DNA of 38,628 nt, from positions 129,644 to 168,271 of the forward strand of contig NZ_KB714620.1 of assembly GCF_000349565.1 (NCBI RefSeq), read 5' to 3'. Each line of letters begins with the position of its first letter. Position 1 is the stretch's first letter. The notes beneath the pieces are model-generated. The model searched no databases. It was not told the origin of the DNA and saw nothing but the letters and a program-made list of their open reading frames with translations. Position numbers and translations under genes: made by a program. Of the stretch, positions 30,813 to 38,596 are shown in pieces. Source of the DNA: Curtobacterium flaccumfaciens UCD-AKU (GTDB taxonomy: Bacteria > Actinomycetota > Actinomycetes > Actinomycetales > Microbacteriaceae).

Positions 30813-32753
30813 GTGAGCGCAGCGGAGTACGAAGACCAGCAGCCCGCCACGCTGTGGGCGGAGTCGGGTGACGACCAGTCCGGCGCCGGCGGCACATCGC
30901 CGACGCTCGACACGGCGCAGGCCGACGGTGACGCCGCCCGTGACGAAGCCGACGCCGCGGCCCTGGCCGAAGCGGCCGGCAACTCGGCGGTCCAGCACCT
31001 GTCGCCGGCGTTCCCGGACCGGGCCGCATGGGGCACGGCATCGAAGCTCCGTGCCTGGCAGATCGAAGCGCTCACGAAGTACTTCGAGAAGGAACCCCGC
31101 GACTTCCTGACGGCAGCGACCCCGGGTGCCGGCAAGACCACCTTCGCGCTCCGACTGGCGACCGAGCTCCTGGCCCGCGGCACCGTCGACCGCATCGTCG
31201 TCGTCGCACCGACCGAGCACCTGAAGCGCCAGTGGGCCGACTCCGCCGACCGCGTGGGCATCCGGATCGACCCGATGTTCAAGAACGGCGACGGCATGTT
31301 CGGCCGGCACTACCAGGGCGTCGCGATCACCTACGCCCAGGTCGGCATGAACCCCGAAGTGCACAAGCGCATCACCGAGGGCGGGCGCACCCTGGTCGTC
31401 CTCGACGAGGTCCACCACGGCGGCGACGCCCTGACGTGGGGCGACGGCATCAGGGAAGCGTTCTCCGGTGCCACCCGACGGCTCTCGCTGTCGGGGACCC
31501 CGTTCCGGTCCGACACCGCACCGATCCCGTTCGTGCAGTACGCCCCCGACGAGCAGGGCATCCGCACCTCGATCTCCGACTACAACTACGGCTACGGCCG
31601 CGCACTCAAGGACGGCGTCGTCCGCCCGGTGCTGTTCATGGCCTACGCCGGCCAGATGCGCTGGAAGACCCGGATGGGCGACGAGATGTCGGCCTCGTTG
31701 GGTGAGCAGGTCACGAAGGACATCACGGCCCAGGCCTGGCGCACCGCACTGTCGCCCGAGGGCGAGTGGATGCCGGCCGTGCTCTCCGCCGCCGACAAGC
31801 GCCTGACCGAGGTCCGCCGTGGTGTGCCCGACGCCGGCGGTCTGGTCATCGCCACGGACACCACCACGGCCCGCGCCTACGCCCGGATCCTGCAGCAGAT
31901 CACGGGGGAGCGCCCGACCGTGGTGCTGTCCGACGAAGCCGCGGGGTCGAGCCGCATCAGCGCCTTCGCCGAGGACACCTCGCGCTGGATGGTCGCCGTC
32001 CGCATGGTCTCCGAAGGCGTCGACGTCCCACGGCTCTGCGTCGGCGTCTACGCCACGAGCGCGAGCACGCCGCTGTTCTTCGCACAGGTCATCGGCCGCT
32101 TCGTCCGTGCCCGTCGTCGTGGTGAGACCGCGAGTGTCTTCCTGCCGAGCGTCCCCGGCCTGATGGCCCTCGCCGCCACCCTCGAGCTCGAGCGCGACCA
32201 CGCCCTCGACCGCCCGAAGGACGCCGACGACGGGATGTACAACCCCGAAGACGTCATGGTCGCCGAGGCCAACAAGGAAGACCGTGCGTCCGAGAGCCTG
32301 CTCGAGGTCCAGCCGTTCGAGGCGCTCGACTCGCAGGCGTCCTTCGACCGCGTCCTCTACGACGGCGGCGAGTTCGGTACCGGCGGCGAGGTCGGTTCCC
32401 TCGAGGAGCTCGACTTCATCGGCATCCCGGGGCTCCTCGAACCCGACCAGGTGCGCGACCTCCTGCGCGCCCGGCAGGCGACCCAGGCCAAGCGGTCCAA
32501 GGGCCGGACGGCCAAGGACGGCCTGCCCAAGGCGCCCGAGCCCGACCGCCCGATGTACATGACGATCAAGGAACAGCGGACCGAGCTCGCCCGGCTCGTG
32601 TCGATCTGGTCCCGTCACTCGAACGAGCCGCACGGATCGATCCACGCCGAACTCCGGCGCATCAGCGGTGGCCCGGCCGTGGCACAGGCGAGCATCGAGC
32701 AGATCCAGAAGCGCATCGACATCCTGCGCTCCCGCATCGGCGGACGTCGGTGA
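30813..32753 (+). CDS. DEAD/DEAH-box helicase, superfamily 2
   Basis: The 646-aa ATPase has the SF2 helicase motifs in order: motif I ATPGAGKTT (102-110), motif Ia VVAPTEHLKRQW, motif II LDEVHH (197-202), motif III LSGTPFRSD (226-234) and motif VI FFAQVIGRFVRARRRG. It is preceded by about 70 acidic, Ala-rich residues likely to be disordered. After the helicase core an extra 190 residues end in a basic/helical region (TIKEQRTELARLVSIWSRHS). It probably acts on DNA or RNA in repair or RNA metabolism; the substrate is unknown. GTG 30813 was chosen from the TAGAAT -10 box. It is followed 7 nt later by a small gene. Confidence 0.9.
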   Translation: MSAAEYEDQQPATLWAESGDDQSGAGGTSPTLDTAQADGDAARDEADAAALAEAAGNSAVQHLSPAFPDRAAWGTASKLRAWQIEALTKYFEKEPRDFLTAATPGAGKTTFALRLATELLARGTVDRIVVVAPTEHLKRQWADSADRVGIRIDPMFKNGDGMFGRHYQGVAITYAQVGMNPEVHKRITEGGRTLVVLDEVHHGGDALTWGDGIREAFSGATRRLSLSGTPFRSDTAPIPFVQYAPDEQGIRTSISDYNYGYGRALKDGVVRPVLFMAYAGQMRWKTRMGDEMSASLGEQVTKDITAQAWRTALSPEGEWMPAVLSAADKRLTEVRRGVPDAGGLVIATDTTTARAYARILQQITGERPTVVLSDEAAGSSRISAFAEDTSRWMVAVRMVSEGVDVPRLCVGVYATSASTPLFFAQVIGRFVRARRRGETASVFLPSVPGLMALAATLELERDHALDRPKDADDGMYNPEDVMVAEANKEDRASESLLEVQPFEALDSQASFDRVLYDGGEFGTGGEVGSLEELDFIGIPGLLEPDQVRDLLRARQATQAKRSKGRTAKDGLPKAPEPDRPMYMTIKEQRTELARLVSIWSRHSNEPHGSIHAELRRISGGPAVAQASIEQIQKRIDILRSRIGGRR

Positions 32754-32760
32754 CGGCGGC

Positions 32761-32970
32761 GTGATCGAGCCGGTCGACGATCGCACCTGGTACGTCAAAC
32801 GCGATCCCGAGGCGTCGCCCGAGGCGATCATCGACCGCTTCGGCGGCGGCTACCGGCTGCGCCGCTTCTCGCTCACCGAGTCCCGCCGCACCCCGCACGG
32901 AGTGTTCACGGGCCCCGAACTCGCCGAGACCGCGTGGTGGCGGCTCCGCGACAGGCCGCGGAACTCATGA
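32761..32970 (+). CDS. Small protein of unknown function (69 aa)
   Basis: A 69-residue frame begins 7 nt after the helicase stop with GTG 32761 (VIEPVDDRTWYVKRDPEASP). The sequence has a folded look: YVKRDPEASPEAIIDRFGG, then GYRLRRFSLTESRRTPHG and WWRLRDRP. No membrane segment is present and I do not recognise a family. Codon-position GC bias and spacing behave like a real gene, and it probably shares the helicase transcript. Function unknown. Confidence 0.65.
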   Translation: MIEPVDDRTWYVKRDPEASPEAIIDRFGGGYRLRRFSLTESRRTPHGVFTGPELAETAWWRLRDRPRNS

Positions 32971-33002
32971 CGCGCCAAGCCAAAGTCCGGTAGACCGGAG
33001 GA

Positions 33003-34331
33003 ATGGCAGACTCGATCCCTCACGTCCTCGTCCTCGGCGGCGGCTCCGCTGGCTACGCCACGGTCAAGCAGCTCCAGAAGCACGCGGCCACGGTGCCCAT
33101 GCGGATCACGCTGGTGGACCAGAACACCTACTACACGTACCTGCCGTTCCTGCCCGAGGTCGCCGGTGGCCACATCGCACCGAAGGACGTCACCGTCGAG
33201 CTGCGCCGTGCGCTGCGCAAGACCCGCGTGATCCAGGGCAAGGTCACCGCGATCTCCTCGGCCGACAAGACCGTCTCGATCGCGACCGCCGGCGGCGACG
33301 ACCGCACCCTCGGCTACGACCAGCTCGTCGTCGCCCTCGGCTCCGTCACCCGCACGTTCCCGACCCCCGGACTCGAGGAGTACGGCGTCGGCTTCAAGAG
33401 CGTCGAAGAGGCCGCCTACGTGCGCGCCAAGCTCCTCGACAACATCGCGAAGGCTGCTGCCACGCGGGACGAGGACGAGCGCCGTCGTCTGCTGACCAGC
33501 GTGTTCGTCGGCGGTGGCTACACCGGCGTCGAGGCGATCGGTGAGCTGTTCGACGTGTCGCAGGCCGCCATCAAGACCTACCCGTCGCTCGCCGGCGAGC
33601 AGCCCCGCTGGGTGCTCATCGACGCGCTCGACCGCGTCGCGCCCGAGGTCGGCCCGGAGCTGTCCAAGTGGACGCTCGAGTCGCTCCGCGCCCGCGGCAT
33701 CGACGTCCGCCTGAAGACCACCATGCCGAGCGCCGAGGGTGGTGTCGTCAAGTTCTCCGACGGTGACGAGTTCGCCACCGGACTGCTCGTCTGGACCGCA
33801 GGCGTCAAGCCGAACCCGCTCCTCGACGCCTCCGACCTGCCGCGCGGGCCGAAGGGCCACCTCGCCGCGAACGCGAAGCTCCAGGTCGAGGCCGAGGACA
33901 CCCACCAGGTCGTCGAGGGCGTCTGGGGCCTGGGCGACGTCGCGCAGGTGCCCGACCTGACCGCCGACAAGCAGCCGGCGTTCTACCCGCCGAACGCGCA
34001 GAACGCCGTCCGTCAGGCCGTGGTCGCCGCCGACAACATCGTCGCGACCATCACCGGCAAGCCGCTCGAGGAGTACCGCCACCCCTCCATCGGCACCGTC
34101 GCGTCGTACGGTGTGGGCAAGGGTGCCGCGAACATCAAGGGCATCAAGATGACCAACCTGTTCGCGTGGCTCGCGCACCGCGCCTACCACGTGTACGCGA
34201 TGCCGACCCTGAACCGGAAGGCGCGCATCGTCATCGGCTGGATCACGGGCGCCGTGTCCGGTCGCGACGCGACCTCCCTGATCAAGGAGACCGACCCGCG
34301 ACGCAACTTCGTCGAGGCGTCGAAGAGCTAG
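33003..34331 (+). CDS. ndh: Type II NADH dehydrogenase (Ndh)
   Basis: The 442-aa flavoprotein oxidises NADH and reduces menaquinone without pumping protons. FAD binding is seen in LVLGGGSAGYATV (GGGSAG, 12-17) and GLGDVAQVPD (309-318), NADH binding in VFVGGGYTGVEAIGEL (GGGYTGVE 170-177), and the quinone-site segment in YPPNAQNAVRQ. The C-terminal 60 residues (TNLFAWLAHRAYHVYAMPTLNR) form the amphipathic membrane anchor. Length is typical. ATG 33003 has GGAGGA directly upstream, so unlike many neighbours it is a leadered start or has both signals (TAGACC precedes). A perfect 46-nt palindrome follows the stop. Confidence 0.93.
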   Translation: MADSIPHVLVLGGGSAGYATVKQLQKHAATVPMRITLVDQNTYYTYLPFLPEVAGGHIAPKDVTVELRRALRKTRVIQGKVTAISSADKTVSIATAGGDDRTLGYDQLVVALGSVTRTFPTPGLEEYGVGFKSVEEAAYVRAKLLDNIAKAAATRDEDERRRLLTSVFVGGGYTGVEAIGELFDVSQAAIKTYPSLAGEQPRWVLIDALDRVAPEVGPELSKWTLESLRARGIDVRLKTTMPSAEGGVVKFSDGDEFATGLLVWTAGVKPNPLLDASDLPRGPKGHLAANAKLQVEAEDTHQVVEGVWGLGDVAQVPDLTADKQPAFYPPNAQNAVRQAVVAADNIVATITGKPLEEYRHPSIGTVASYGVGKGAANIKGIKMTNLFAWLAHRAYHVYAMPTLNRKARIVIGWITGAVSGRDATSLIKETDPRRNFVEASKS

Positions 34332-34343
34332 ACGCACCCACGG

Positions 34344-34389
34344 ACGCACGGGAGGCGCGGTGCCAGCTGGCACCGCGCCTCCCGTGCGT
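34344..34389 (+). terminator. Terminator of ndh (46-nt perfect palindrome)
   Basis: Two perfectly complementary 23-nt halves meet at 34366/34367; the left half starts ACGCACGGGAGGCGCGG and the centre is CCAGCTGG. It begins 12 nt after the ndh stop. Its right half merges into the diverged copy of the 151-bp repeat. Confidence 0.85.
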
Positions 34390-34505
34390 ACGTGCTGCGT
34401 TCGCACCGTGCTGTGTTCACGATCTGGTGCGGTGTTGCGTGTTCGGTGCGCGCTTGCAGCGCCGCACGGAGCGCGGAACCTCGCACGGGTTGGGGAGGTG
34501 TGCGC
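34371..34505 (+). repeat. Diverged single copy of the 151-bp repeat
   Basis: From CACCGCGCCTCCCGTGCG onward the sequence follows the 2.7 kb unit with scattered changes and small indels: GGTGCGGTGTTGCGTG, GGTGCGCGCTTG and CGCACGGG-TTG-GAGGTG are shared in the same order. It fills the gap between convergent ndh and tRNA-Leu, as the array fills the gap between two convergent genes. Confidence 0.7.
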
Positions 34506-34551
34506 GGAGGACGCCCTGAGCGCAGCGATGGCGGCACTCGCCGGGAAGACA

Positions 34552-34589
34552 CAACAGAAAATGCCCCCCGACCGAAAGGTCAGGGGGCA
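34552..34589 (-). terminator. Intrinsic terminator of tRNA-Leu
   Basis: On the minus strand TGCCCCCTGACC pairs with GGTCGGGGGGCA (one T-G pair) around a TTTC loop and is followed by TTTTCTGTTG. This is the only terminator in the window with a clear U-tract. Confidence 0.9.
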
Positions 34590-34600
34590 CGCATTTCCTG

Positions 34601-34686
34601 TGTCCGAGAGGGGACTTGAACCCCTACGCCCTAATACGGGCACTAGCACCTCAAGCTAGCGCGTCTACCAATTCCGCCACCCGGAC
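34601..34686 (-). tRNA. tRNA-Leu (anticodon GAG)
   Basis: The 86-nt gene reads GTCCGGGTGGCGGAATTGGT at its 5' end. It has an acceptor stem GTCCGGG/CTCGGAC, anticodon stem CTAGC/GCTAG with loop TTGAGGT (anticodon GAG), a long variable arm (TGCCCGTATTAGGGCG) and T-loop GGTTCAAGTCC. The long variable arm is typical of a type II tRNA such as leucine. CCA is not encoded. It reads CUC and CUU codons. Confidence 0.96.
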
Positions 34687-34740
34687 AGGGTGTCTGGTGT
34701 CTGTTTCCCGGGGCGAACCCGGCGTTCCTGCCGAGTGAAG

Positions 34741-34746
34741 ACACTA
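34741..34746 (-). promoter_or_regulatory. Candidate -10 box of tRNA-Leu
   Basis: TAGTGT on the minus strand lies about 55 nt upstream of the tRNA, which would give a short 5' leader. The -35 region is not clear. Confidence 0.4.
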
Positions 34747-34835
34747 GCACGGGTCTGAACGCGCGATGAACACGGGAGCGCATCCCGGGCGAGTCCTCGG
34801 TGTGCCGTCCCGGCGTCGGGGTCGGTGTCGACCGA

Positions 34836-34841
34836 TACCGT
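34836..34841 (+). promoter_or_regulatory. -10 box of the M20 peptidase gene (leaderless)
   Basis: TACCGT ends 6 nt before ATG 34848. It makes an upstream in-frame ATG at 34800 unlikely as the start. Confidence 0.55.
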
Positions 34842-34847
34842 GGAGCC

Positions 34848-36176
34848 ATGACGAACCCGGAGCCGTCCGAGCACCAGTCCGTGTCCGAGCTCGAGGCGAC
34901 CGCGGCGATCGCCCGCGACCTCATCCGCATCGACACGACGAACTGGGGCGAGGGGAAGTCGCGCGGCGAGGCCGAGGCGGCCCACTACGTCGAGGACAGG
35001 CTCCGAGCGCTGGGTCTCGAGCCGCAGTTGTTCGAGTCGGAGCCGGACCGGGTGAGCGTGGTTGCGCGTGTCCCCGGGCGGAACCGTGACAAGCCGGCGC
35101 TCGTGGTGCACGGGCACCTCGACGTGGTGCCGGCGGATCCGGCGAACTGGTCGGTCGACCCGTTCGGCGGCGTCGTCAAGGACGGTTCGCTGTGGGGCCG
35201 CGGTGCCGTGGACATGAAGAACATGGACGCGATGATGCTGACGTCGCTGGCCGACGTCATCGAGCAGCACGGTGCGCCCGAGCGTGACCTGGTCATCGCG
35301 TACTTCGCCGACGAAGAGGCCGGGGGAGTCCTGGGTTCGCACCACGTGGTCGACCAGCATCCGGAGGTCTTCGCGGGAGCGTCGGCGGCGATCAGCGAGG
35401 TCGGCGGGTACTCGATCACGCTCGGTGACCGTCGCGCCTACCTGCTGCAGACCGGCGAGAAGGCGCTCATGTGGGTGAAGCTGATCGCGCGCGGTACCGC
35501 TGCCCACGGCTCGCACGTGATCCGCGACAACGCCGTCACGAAGCTCGCAGCGGCGGTCGCCCGGATCGGCAGCGAGGAGTGGCCCGTTCGGCTCTCGGCC
35601 ACGACGGACGCGATGGTCGCCGAGGTGGCGCGGTTCCTCGGCGTCGACCCGACGGTGACCGGTCCGGACGAGGTCGCGCTGGCCACCGGGTCGGCGTCGC
35701 GGTTCATCCACGCCGCGCTGCACACCACGTCGAACCCGACGGTGCTGACCGCGGGCTACAAGCACAACGTCATCCCCGACACCGCCGAGGCGCTGGTCGA
35801 CATCCGTTGCCTGCCGGGCGATGAGGAGTCCGTGCTGGAACGGGTGCGGGAGCTCGCCGGACCCGAGGTCGAGGTGGTCATGTCGTTCCGCGACATCGGC
35901 CTCGAGCAGGACTTCGGCGGCCCCCTGGTCGACGCGGTCCGCGATGTCCTGGGGCGGCACGACCCGGGCGCCCCGGTCCTGCCGTACCTGCTGTCCGGCG
36001 GCACCGACAACAAGGCGCTCTCGACGCTCGGCATCGCCGGGTACGGGTTCGTGCCGTTGCAGCTGCCCGCCGGTGTGGACTTCCCGGCGATGTTCCACGG
36101 GGTCGACGAGCGGGTGCCGCTCGACTCGCTCGCGTTCGGCCGGCGGGTGCTGGGCGACCTGCTCGCGACGTACTGA
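34848..36176 (+). CDS. M20/M25/M40 family metallopeptidase (dipeptidase-like)
   Basis: The 442-aa enzyme is a two-zinc M20 hydrolase. It has LVVHGHLDVVP (first zinc His, catalytic Asp), WGRGAVDMKN (bridging Asp), YFADEEAGG (catalytic and zinc Glu) and YLLSGGTDNKAL near the end, with the dimerisation lid domain in the middle (LMWVKLIARGTAAHGSH). Mycobacterial Rv2141c-type homologues sit in the same neighbourhood of uppP and mshC, so this is conserved actinobacterial synteny. The natural substrate is unknown; dipeptides or N-acyl amino acids are likely. ATG 34848 follows TACCGT by 6 nt. Confidence 0.9.
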   Translation: MTNPEPSEHQSVSELEATAAIARDLIRIDTTNWGEGKSRGEAEAAHYVEDRLRALGLEPQLFESEPDRVSVVARVPGRNRDKPALVVHGHLDVVPADPANWSVDPFGGVVKDGSLWGRGAVDMKNMDAMMLTSLADVIEQHGAPERDLVIAYFADEEAGGVLGSHHVVDQHPEVFAGASAAISEVGGYSITLGDRRAYLLQTGEKALMWVKLIARGTAAHGSHVIRDNAVTKLAAAVARIGSEEWPVRLSATTDAMVAEVARFLGVDPTVTGPDEVALATGSASRFIHAALHTTSNPTVLTAGYKHNVIPDTAEALVDIRCLPGDEESVLERVRELAGPEVEVVMSFRDIGLEQDFGGPLVDAVRDVLGRHDPGAPVLPYLLSGGTDNKALSTLGIAGYGFVPLQLPAGVDFPAMFHGVDERVPLDSLAFGRRVLGDLLATY

Positions 36177-36182
36177 TATTGT
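36177..36182 (+). promoter_or_regulatory. Candidate -10 box of uppP-mshC
   Basis: TATTGT immediately follows the M20 stop codon and would give a leader of about 50 nt before uppP, which has a GAAAGG Shine-Dalgarno near 36226. Confidence 0.45.
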
Positions 36183-36238
36183 TCGTGGTCGCCGTCGTGG
36201 CGGTGCCCTGACCGACCTCCCCCCGAAAGGCCCGTGCG

Positions 36239-37069
36239 ATGCACATCCTCGAGGCGATCTTCCTCGGCTTCGTCCAGGGGCTCACCGAGTTCCTGCCCGT
36301 GTCCTCCAGCGCGCACCTGCGCATCGTCGGGCTGTTCCTGCCCGACGCGAAGGACCCGGGTGCGGCCTTCACCGCCGTGACGCAGCTCGGCACCGAGACC
36401 GCGGTGCTCATCTACTTCTGGAAGGACATCACCCGGATCATCGGGCGGTGGTTCCGGTCGGTGGTCAAGCGTGACGTGCCGAAGGGCGACCCCGACGTCC
36501 GCGTCGGCTGGCTGGTGATCCTCGGAACGATCCCGATCGGGGTCGCCGGGCTCCTGCTCAAGGACTCCATCGAGACGACGTTCCGGTCGCTCTGGATCGT
36601 CGCGATCGTCCTCATCGTGTTCGGTGTCGTCCTCGGGGTGCTCGACCGGGTCGGCCGCAAGGAGCGCCGGATCGAGCAGATGACGTTCCGCGGCGGTCTG
36701 CTCATCGGCCTGGCGCAGATGCTCGCCCTGGTGCCCGGGGTGTCCCGTTCCGGTGCGACGGTGTCGATGGGGCTCGCCCTCGGCTACACCCGTCCGGCGG
36801 CCGCTCGGTTCGCGTTCCTGCTGGCGATCCCGGCGGTGTTCCTGTCCGGGTTCTACGAGGCCGCGACGAGCCTCGGTGACCACGGATCGCCGTTCGGACT
36901 CGCCGACACGCTCATCGCCACGGTCGTCGCGTTCGTGGTCGGGTTCGTCGTGATCGCAGCGTTCATGAACTACATCAGCAAGCGCAGCTTCATGCCCTTC
37001 GTCGTTTACCGGATCGCACTCGGTATCGTGCTCATCGTGTTGTTGTCGCTCGGAGTGATCCAGCCGTGA
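36239..37069 (+). CDS. uppP: Undecaprenyl-diphosphatase UppP (BacA)
   Basis: The 276-aa integral membrane phosphatase recycles undecaprenyl diphosphate to the monophosphate lipid carrier for cell-wall synthesis. Both signature motifs are present: the Glu-rich FVQGLTEFLPVSSSAHL near the N-terminus and PGVSRSGATVSMGLALGYTR in the middle, with about eight membrane helices. Loss or high dose of this enzyme affects bacitracin sensitivity in other bacteria. ATG 36239 has GAAAGG upstream. Its stop overlaps the mshC GTG (GTGA), so the two are translationally coupled. Confidence 0.96.
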   Translation: MHILEAIFLGFVQGLTEFLPVSSSAHLRIVGLFLPDAKDPGAAFTAVTQLGTETAVLIYFWKDITRIIGRWFRSVVKRDVPKGDPDVRVGWLVILGTIPIGVAGLLLKDSIETTFRSLWIVAIVLIVFGVVLGVLDRVGRKERRIEQMTFRGGLLIGLAQMLALVPGVSRSGATVSMGLALGYTRPAAARFAFLLAIPAVFLSGFYEAATSLGDHGSPFGLADTLIATVVAFVVGFVVIAAFMNYISKRSFMPFVVYRIALGIVLIVLLSLGVIQP

Positions 37070-38310
37070 GGGCCTGGCAGGCCCCATCCGTCCCCGACGT
37101 CCCCGGCGCCGCGCCCCGACCGGTCGTCCACGACACCGCCACGGGCAAGCCGGTGGACCCCGCCCGCGACGAGGACCGTGCCGCGCTGTACGTCTGCGGC
37201 ATCACACCGTACGACGCCACGCACCTCGGTCACGCGGCGACGTACCTGGCGTTCGACACCCTCGGCCGCGCCTGGCGCGACGCCGGGCTCGACGTCGAGT
37301 ACGCGCAGAACGTCACCGACGTCGACGACCCGCTGCTCGAGCGCGCCGCTCGCGACGGGATCGACTGGCGCGAGCTCGCTGCGTCCCAGGTCGACCTGTT
37401 CCGTCGCGACATGGAGTCGCTGCGGATCCTGCCGCCGGACGACTTCGTGGCCGTGACCGACGAGGTCGAGCGGGTCGCCGAGGCCGTGTCGTTCCTGCAG
37501 GAGACCGGCTACGCGTACGAGGTCCCGACCGACGACGCCGAGGGCGACGACCTGTACTTCGACGTCAGCCGGCCCACCGACGCGTGGACCCTCGGCGACG
37601 AGAGCGGCCTCGACCGCGAGACCATGCTGACCCTCGCCGCCGAACGCGGCGGTGACCCCGACCGTCCGGGCAAGCGCGACCCGCTCGACCCGTTGCTGTG
37701 GCGCGCCGCGCGGGACGGCGAGCCGGCCTGGGACACCGAGATCGGCCCCGGACGCCCCGGCTGGCACATCGAGTGCAGCGTCATCGCCGGCGACCGCCTC
37801 GGTCTGCCGATCAGCGTGCAGGGCGGCGGGAGCGACCTCGTGTTCCCGCACCACGAGATGAGTGCCGGGCACGCTGCGGCCCTCGCCCACCAGCCCCTCG
37901 CGAACGCGTTCGTGCACACCGGGATGATCGCCTACCAGGGCACGAAGATCTCGAAGTCGCTCGGCAACCTGGTCACCGTGCGTGGCCTGCTCGACGATGG
38001 CGCCGACCCCCGGGCGATCCGACTCGCGCTGCTGTCGCACAAGTACTCCGACGACTGGGAGTGGTTCGCCACCGAGCTGACGAGTGCCGAGACGCGGCTC
38101 GCGGGCTGGGACGCCTGGGCCTCCGGAGCATCGGCCGGGCACGCCGACGACGCGGCCGACGTCGCCACGCGCATCCGTGCGCGGGTGTCGGACGACCTCG
38201 ACACGCCGGGGGCGGTCGCAGCGGTGGACACGGCGATCGCGGGCGGCACGGCGTGCACTCCCGAGCTCGTCGACCTGATCGACGCGCTGCTCGGCATCCG
38301 CCTGGCCTGA
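37066..38310 (+). CDS. mshC: Cysteine:glucosaminylinositol ligase MshC (mycothiol synthesis)
   Basis: The 414-aa enzyme joins cysteine to GlcN-Ins with ATP, the third step of mycothiol synthesis. It is a cysteinyl-tRNA synthetase relative with LYVCGITPYDATHLGHAATY (HIGH-type and zinc-binding Cys) and TKISKSLGN (KMSKS-type). Also present are GWHIECSVIAG and VFPHHEMSAGHAA, which carry the other zinc ligands. The shorter length than CysS, lack of the C-terminal anticodon-binding region and the ITPYDATHLGHAATY signature favour MshC over CysS. GTG 37066 overlaps the uppP stop. Mycothiol is the main thiol of Actinobacteria, so this gene is a strong taxonomic marker. Confidence 0.93.
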   Translation: MRAWQAPSVPDVPGAAPRPVVHDTATGKPVDPARDEDRAALYVCGITPYDATHLGHAATYLAFDTLGRAWRDAGLDVEYAQNVTDVDDPLLERAARDGIDWRELAASQVDLFRRDMESLRILPPDDFVAVTDEVERVAEAVSFLQETGYAYEVPTDDAEGDDLYFDVSRPTDAWTLGDESGLDRETMLTLAAERGGDPDRPGKRDPLDPLLWRAARDGEPAWDTEIGPGRPGWHIECSVIAGDRLGLPISVQGGGSDLVFPHHEMSAGHAAALAHQPLANAFVHTGMIAYQGTKISKSLGNLVTVRGLLDDGADPRAIRLALLSHKYSDDWEWFATELTSAETRLAGWDAWASGASAGHADDAADVATRIRARVSDDLDTPGAVAAVDTAIAGGTACTPELVDLIDALLGIRLA

Positions 38311-38315
38311 GCTCG

Positions 38316-38596
38316 GTCGCGACCTGTCGCGTGCGTGCCGCCGAGGGGTCAGGAACCGTCGCCGAGGCGGGCCGCAGCCGACAGTTCGCGACCAGTCGCC
38401 GGAGGTGAGTGGTGTGTCGTGACCGTTCGCGGCCGCCGGGCGGGAGGCCCATGGCGGGTCAGCCCCGTGCCTCCCGTCCGCGGAGTGGTCGCGACGCGTC
38501 GCGTGCGCGCCGCCGAGGGGTCAGGAACCGTCGCCCAGGCGGGCCGCAGCCGACAGTTCCCGACCACCCGGCGGACGCGAGCGGCGTGTCGTGACC
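38316..38596. repeat. 107-bp direct repeat, two copies, flanking a GGAGGC hairpin
   Basis: A segment of about 107 bp at 38316-38425 recurs at 38488-38596 with an offset of 171-172 bp. Shared blocks include CGCCGAGGGGTCAGGAACCG, GCGGGCCGCAGCCGACAGTT and GTGTCGTGACCG. Between them CGGGAGGC (38441-38448) pairs with GCCTCCCG (38469-38476), possibly the mshC terminator. The window ends in GGAGGCACGGTGC, the same stem core. No gene is evident from 38311 to the end. Confidence 0.8.

Noticed and set aside
28033..31041. A 1002-codon open frame on the minus strand over the dehydrogenase, repeats and dinB
   Set aside because: It spans three unrelated regions, including tandem repeats, and lies opposite clear motifs of both genes; no recognisable domain.
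30813..32970. Helicase plus small protein as an anti-phage defence system
   Set aside because: No nuclease, methylase or other defence partner is nearby, and the neighbours are housekeeping genes.
37066..38310. Cysteinyl-tRNA synthetase (cysS)
   Set aside because: The protein lacks the C-terminal tRNA-binding part and has the MshC-type N-terminal signature, next to uppP as in other mycothiol producers.
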